Of a stretch of 64,000 nucleotides of DNA, positions 60,323 through 64,000 are shown piece after piece. Each line of letters opens with the position of its first letter. The first letter of the stretch is position 1. The stretch is taken from positions 1 to 64,000 of the forward strand of contig NZ_JAGGNW010000026.1 of assembly GCF_018614875.1 (NCBI RefSeq), written 5' to 3'. The stretch comes from Variovorax paradoxus (lineage in GTDB: Bacteria; Pseudomonadota; Gammaproteobacteria; Burkholderiales; Burkholderiaceae_C). The notes beneath the pieces were generated by a model. That model saw only the letters and a program-made list of their open reading frames with translations, was not told the origin of the DNA and searched no databases. The position numbers and the translations under genes are program-made.

Positions 60323-61228
60323 TCAGCGGAGATAGTGGTCGACGAGCAATGCCGCGAACAGCACGCTCAGGTGAATCAGCGAGAACCGGAAGGTCTTGCG
60401 CGCCAGCGCGTCGGAGTAGTTGCGCCAGAGCGCGAACGCGTAGCCCGTGAAGCCGATGCTCACGCCCACCGCCACCGCCAGGTAGAGCCAGCCACTCATG
60501 CCGTAGATGAAAGGCATCAGGCAGGCTGCGAACAAGATGAAGGTGTAGAGCAGCACCTGCAACCGCGTGAACTCGTTGCCGTGCGTGACGGGCAGCATCG
60601 GCAGCCCGGCCTTGCGGTAGTCCTCGACGCGGTAGAGCGCCAGCGCCCAGAAATGCGGCGGCGTCCACAGGAAGATGATGAGGAACAGGATCAGCGCCTC
60701 GGGGCCCACGTCGCCGGTCATCGCGGCCCAGCCCAGCACCGGCGGCATCGCGCCTGAGGCGCCGCCAATCACGATGTTCTGCGGCGTCAGCGGCTTGAGG
60801 ATCACGGTGTAGATCACCGCATAGCCGACGAAGGTGGCAAAGGTCAGCCACATGGTGAGCGGGTTGACCTTGAACCACAGCAGCGCCGAACCGGCCGCGC
60901 ACAGCAGCGCCGAGAACAGCAGCGCCTGCAGGTCGCTGAGCTGCCCGCGTGCCGTGGGGCGCCAGGCGGTGCGCTTCATCTTGGCGTCGATGCCCTTCTC
61001 GACCAGGCAGTTGAACGCCGCCGCCGCACCCGCCACCAGCCAGATGCCGATGCAGGCCAGCGCGGCGCGCTGCACGTCGGCCCACGAAGGCAGCCCGGGC
61101 ACGGCCAGCACCATGCCGATGAAGGCGCAGAAAACGATCAGCTGCACCACGCGCGGCTTGGTCAGCGCATAGAACTGGCGCAGCACATTGGCGGTGCTTG
61201 TCTGCTGCACGGAAATCGGCGTGCTCAC
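60323..61228 (-). CDS. ctaB: Protohaem IX farnesyltransferase (haem O synthase)
   Basis: A 301-residue UbiA-family prenyltransferase converting haem B to haem O. N-x3-D motif NCLVEKGIDAKMKRTAWRP with the second acidic motif near DYRKAGLPMLPV, about nine membrane helices, and PPHFWALALYRVEDYRKAG. No ATG fits; GTG at 61228 starts (V)STPISVQQ and overlaps the end of ctaA by four bases. Coupled to ctaA, its natural successor in haem A synthesis. Confidence 0.94.
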   Translation of the reverse strand: MSTPISVQQTSTANVLRQFYALTKPRVVQLIVFCAFIGMVLAVPGLPSWADVQRAALACIGIWLVAGAAAAFNCLVEKGIDAKMKRTAWRPTARGQLSDLQALLFSALLCAAGSALLWFKVNPLTMWLTFATFVGYAVIYTVILKPLTPQNIVIGGASGAMPPVLGWAAMTGDVGPEALILFLIIFLWTPPHFWALALYRVEDYRKAGLPMLPVTHGNEFTRLQVLLYTFILFAACLMPFIYGMSGWLYLAVAVGVSIGFTGYAFALWRNYSDALARKTFRFSLIHLSVLFAALLVDHYLR

Positions 61229-62451
61229 GCGGCGGCCTCCCTCTGGTTGTTGTGCGCGGCGCCGGGCGCCTTGTCTCTGTCGTGCGCGACTGCAGCCGCA
61301 GCCCCGCGGCGGCTCTCGCACAGCGCCCAGGTCAGCACCACGGCCAGCGCCGCGGCGCCCCCGGTGTGCAATACCGCGGCAGCCAGCGGCCAGCCGAGCA
61401 GCACGTTGCCAAGCCCGGTGGCCAGCTGGAGCAGGGCCAGCCCTGCAAGCCAGCGCGCCTGCGGCCGCAGCGGCGGGACGCGGCGCAGCTGCCACGCGAG
61501 CACGCCCAGGGCGGCGAACACGGCGTAGGCCATCAGCCGATGCGCGTAGTGAATGGCGGTGAGCGCCGGAAAATCGAGCGCCGCGCCGTTGCCGGTCACG
61601 CCCAGATGGCGCCAGATCTCGAAGCCTTGCGCAAAATTCATCGGCGGCCACCAGCTGCCCTGGCAGGTCGGGAACTGGGTGCAGGCCAGCACGGCATAGT
61701 TGGTGCTGACCCAGCCGCCGAGCGCAATCTGCAGCAGCAGCAATGCCGAGGTGGCGATCAGCCCGTTGCGCAACGCGGGTGGCACGGCCGTGGGCAGGCG
61801 GTCCGCGGCGGCCTGCCGGTAGCGCACCGCCTGGATGCACAGCAGCACCAGCAGCACCACGGCGCCCAGCAGGTGCAGCGTCACGATGGCGGGAAAGAGC
61901 TTCCAGGTCACCGTGAGGGCACCGAATGCGCCCTGCAGACAGACCCATGCCAGCGTCGCCGCGGGCCACCACGCGCTGAGCGTGGCGTGCTCGCCGTCCG
62001 CTGGCACAGGGGGTGCGGGAACACGGCGCAGGCGCCGCCGCACGATCCAGGTGGCGCCCGCGAGCACGAGAATGAGCACGCCGACGCCGGTGGCCAGGTA
62101 GCGGTGAACCATCTCGACCCAGGCCTTGCCGTGCGTGACCGGGCCGGTCGGTTGGGCCGACTGCGCCATGGCGATCTCGTGCCGCGCGCCGACCGGGCTC
62201 GCGTTGCCGTAGCAGCCCGGCCAGTCGGGGCAGCCCAGGCCCGAATCGGTGAGCCGGGTGAAGGCGCCGAACAGAGTGAGGTCGAAGGTGAGGAACAGCG
62301 TCAGCACGGTGAGCGCGTGCAGCCGGCGCGCCGGCCCCGCACCCGTGTTGCGGCGCCACACCCACACCAGCGGGCCGAGCGCGATCAGCACGCCGGCCGC
62401 CATCAGCCAGGCGATGGGCGTGAGGTCGTAGAGCGAGCCGGTGTCCATCAT
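61225..62451 (-). CDS. ctaA: Haem A synthase (COX15/CtaA)
   Basis: A 408-residue multi-helix protein converting haem O to haem A. Conserved haem-ligand His occur in EMVHRYLATGVG, VTLHLLGAVV, IHYAHRLMAYA and AVLHTGGAA; a CPDWPGCYG loop (residues about 72-80) and CTQFPTCQGSW are the periplasmic cysteine motifs of this family. ATG at 62451 (MMDTGSLYD). Together with ctaB and SURF1 it serves an aa3-type cytochrome oxidase whose structural genes lie outside. Confidence 0.95.
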   Translation of the reverse strand: MMDTGSLYDLTPIAWLMAAGVLIALGPLVWVWRRNTGAGPARRLHALTVLTLFLTFDLTLFGAFTRLTDSGLGCPDWPGCYGNASPVGARHEIAMAQSAQPTGPVTHGKAWVEMVHRYLATGVGVLILVLAGATWIVRRRLRRVPAPPVPADGEHATLSAWWPAATLAWVCLQGAFGALTVTWKLFPAIVTLHLLGAVVLLVLLCIQAVRYRQAAADRLPTAVPPALRNGLIATSALLLLQIALGGWVSTNYAVLACTQFPTCQGSWWPPMNFAQGFEIWRHLGVTGNGAALDFPALTAIHYAHRLMAYAVFAALGVLAWQLRRVPPLRPQARWLAGLALLQLATGLGNVLLGWPLAAAVLHTGGAAALAVVLTWALCESRRGAAAAVAHDRDKAPGAAHNNQREAAA

Positions 62452-62456
62452 GCGTG

Positions 62457-63140
62457 CTAGCGGCCGGGTTCGTCCCAGGATGCGGAGGCGCGCATCAGGC
62501 GGTCGAGGTCGCGCTTGGCGCGGCTGGCGCCCGCGGCGTCCATGCGGGCCGGGAAACGCATCATCCAGTTGCCCATGGGATCGACCACGTACAGGTGTTC
62601 GGCCAGCCCATGGCCTGCGACCGGCGCGAGCCACTTGGCGAGCTGCTCGGCCGGCACGCGCAGCACGGTGGCGCCGCGCAGGCCGTTGTCCAACCGCGCC
62701 GGAACGGGCGCCGCATCGCTCACGAGCCAGACGCGGTCGAGGCGGTCTTTCTCGCGGCCGAGGCTTTCGCGCAGTTGGCGCTGCAGATAGAGCTGCTGCT
62801 CGCAGAGCGCGTCGCAGGCCGCATCGGCCACCGCCACCAGCAGCCACTGGCCCTTGAGCGTGGAAAAGTCGACCGGCGCGCCGTTGCGGTCCGTGGCGGT
62901 GAGTACCGGCAGCGTGCGTTGCGGATCAATCAGCTCGCCGTAGGCGCTGCGCCCCTCGGGCCGGATCACGTAGTAGGTGAAGTAGGACGCGACGACGGGC
63001 GCGGCGCACATCAGCATCACGGCGATCATCTTCCAGCGTCCGACCACCGTGCGACGGCCCTCGGCGCCATCGAGCGCCTGGTTGGGCGACGGCATGGAGT
63101 GCACCGTCAGGCCCAGCGGTTCGTCAGAGGCTGCTTGCAT
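62457..63140 (-). CDS. Membrane-anchored SCO-like protein in the oxidase assembly cluster
   Basis: A 227-residue protein with one N-terminal membrane helix (WKMIAVMLMCAAPVVASYFTYYVI), then DFSTLKGQWLLVAVADAACDALCEQQLYLQRQLRESLG. The C-x3-C spacing (CDALC) and the strand LYVVDPMGNWMMRF near the end mimic SCO1/SenC, but the Pro residues flanking the Cys and a clear third His ligand are missing or shifted. It overlaps SURF1 by 17 bp and is followed by ctaA 5 bp later. An assembly-factor role is inferred from context; function is unproven. Confidence 0.8.
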   Translation of the reverse strand: MQAASDEPLGLTVHSMPSPNQALDGAEGRRTVVGRWKMIAVMLMCAAPVVASYFTYYVIRPEGRSAYGELIDPQRTLPVLTATDRNGAPVDFSTLKGQWLLVAVADAACDALCEQQLYLQRQLRESLGREKDRLDRVWLVSDAAPVPARLDNGLRGATVLRVPAEQLAKWLAPVAGHGLAEHLYVVDPMGNWMMRFPARMDAAGASRAKRDLDRLMRASASWDEPGR

Positions 63141-63933
63141 CGCGTGCGCGGCGCCTCGAGCGGCGGTAGGGGGAAATGATTTGGAACCAGACATAGAGGA
63201 TGACCACGAGGGCCGAAAGCCCGAACCACTGGAATGCATAGCCGTAGTGCTTCTCCAGACCCAGAGCGGGGGCCGGCCAGTCGCGCTGCAACCCCTCGGA
63301 AGTGGGGCCGATCTGCTGCAGCGACACATCGGTTCGCAGCGGCAGCTTGGTTTCGGCGCGGAACGCTTCCAGGTCGAGATTCTGCCGGATGGGCGAAGAC
63401 CCCGCGGATTCCGGTGCCGAGGCAGCCGCGGCCGGCTTGCCGAGTTCGAACAAATGGCCGGGCGGCGGCTCGATCAGGCCCGTGACCTCGACGATGCCGG
63501 CCGGCGTCTCGACCGTGCCCAGTTGCGTGCGGTCATTGAAATTGCGCTGCACCCAGCCGCGCTGCACCATCACGGCCTGGTCGCTGCCTTCCAGCGCGAA
63601 CGGCGTCAGCACATAGAAGCCCGGCACGCCGTGCATCTGCCGGTTGTCCAGGTAAACCGTTTGCGGCGTCAGCCAGAGTCCGCGCAGCCGCACGGGCCGG
63701 TGCAGCTCGCCGGCCGGCGCTTCGAGCGCCAGAAAGTCGGCCTGGGCCAGCGGCGGCTTCTGCTTCTGGGCCTGGATCTCGGCCTGCAGCGCCTCCTTCT
63801 GCGCCGCGCGCGAAAGCTGCCAGCGGCCCAGCGACACCGTGGCGGCCAGGGTCAGCACGGCGGCCAGCGTGACCAGCAGGAAACGGCTCCGCCTCGGCCT
63901 CGCCCTGGCGGGATGAACGGGTTCCAGCATCAC
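63124..63933 (-). CDS. SURF1-family oxidase assembly protein
   Basis: A 269-residue inner-membrane protein with one helix at each end (FLLVTLAAVLTLAATVSLGRWQL and HYGYAFQWFGLSALVVILYVW). SLGRWQLSRAAQKEAL, YLDNRQMHGVPGFYVLTPF, MVQRGWVQRN and HYGYAFQWFGLS are the family motifs. It assists haem A insertion into cytochrome oxidase. Heads the minus-strand run SURF1 - SCO-like - ctaA - ctaB - SCO - AlkD-like. Confidence 0.95.
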   Translation of the reverse strand: MMLEPVHPARARPRRSRFLLVTLAAVLTLAATVSLGRWQLSRAAQKEALQAEIQAQKQKPPLAQADFLALEAPAGELHRPVRLRGLWLTPQTVYLDNRQMHGVPGFYVLTPFALEGSDQAVMVQRGWVQRNFNDRTQLGTVETPAGIVEVTGLIEPPPGHLFELGKPAAAASAPESAGSSPIRQNLDLEAFRAETKLPLRTDVSLQQIGPTSEGLQRDWPAPALGLEKHYGYAFQWFGLSALVVILYVWFQIISPYRRSRRRARDASSL

Positions 63934-63969
63934 TGGAGCGGATGAGGCGTGCGGCCGATAATCGGAGTC

Positions 63970-64000
63970 ATGAAATATTTCGTCGCCCTGGCTTTCGTGG
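63970..64000 (+). CDS. Start of a small membrane protein, probably DUF2909 (cut by window end)
   Basis: Ten codons are visible: MKYFVALAFV, with GGAG just before the ATG. In Betaproteobacteria a short twin-helix DUF2909 protein starting MKY.V.LAF lies next to SURF1 in cox clusters, which suits this. The call rests on 10 residues and context, so it is tentative. Confidence 0.5.
   Translation, partial: MKYFVALAFV

Overview
The window looks like the chromosome of a GC-rich betaproteobacterium of the family Comamonadaceae (order Burkholderiales), most likely Variovorax or a close relative. This rests on the dense high-GC coding style and on gene orders typical of the group: yicC-gmk-rpoZ-rel, hrcA/nadK-recN-rapZ, mutM/TPR-lolB-ispE-tRNAGln-prs-rplY-pth, ftsY beside paired M16 peptidases, and a ctaB/ctaA/SURF1 haem-copper oxidase assembly cluster beside rpoH. 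The genus is an inference from general resemblance, not a database result.

Layout. Bases 1-2230 are the end of an integrated element: an AT-richer gene cut by the window edge and a P4-type tyrosine integrase, beside tRNA-Ser(UGA). Bases 2330-11790 are housekeeping: hemW, rdgB, rph, a Ser/Thr phosphatase-kinase pair, yicC, gmk, rpoZ, the (p)ppGpp synthetase/hydrolase and greB. Bases 11795-13420 hold a small sulfation cassette (APS kinase and sulfotransferase), followed by tRNA-Arg(ACG) and a CAU tRNA that looks like tRNA-Ile2. Bases 13946-28413 carry hrcA, nadK, recN, rapZ, mutY, a dynamin-like GTPase, mutM, a TPR protein, lolB, ispE, tRNA-Gln, prs, rplY and pth. Bases 28465-36082 contain a DUF4124-like protein, a ferredoxin and a complete dipeptide-type ABC importer with an amidase.

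Bases 36124-43486 are a mixed accessory block: YitT-like protein, LysR/tautomerase pair with a clear operator, TTC38-like TPR protein, D-aminoacylase-like amidohydrolase, phosphatase, Yip1 protein and alpha/beta hydrolase. Bases 43474-47838 hold pcp with pxpA, pxpC and pxpB, a complete route from N-terminal pyroglutamate to glutamate, then coaD and rsmD. Bases 47869-53624 hold an ArgO/LysE exporter with a divergent ArgP-like regulator, two M16 peptidases and ftsY. Bases 53652-57385 hold a repeat lipoprotein, a hybrid sensor kinase and a NarL-type regulator. A broken DUF962 gene, rpoH with a CIRCE operator, a HEAT-repeat alkylation-repair-like gene and the SCO/ctaB/ctaA/SURF1 cluster finish the window.

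The strongest unexplained signals are: a 27-bp motif (21 of 27 positions identical) shared by the region upstream of the response regulator and the region upstream of the five-repeat lipoprotein; a CIRCE element overlapping a sigma-E-like promoter in front of rpoH, with hrcA in the same window; the APS kinase/sulfotransferase cassette whose sulfotransferase ends in a coiled coil and an SWRxTxPLR-type tail; and a degenerate SCO-like protein between ctaA and SURF1. No CRISPR array, rRNA operon or insertion sequence was seen.
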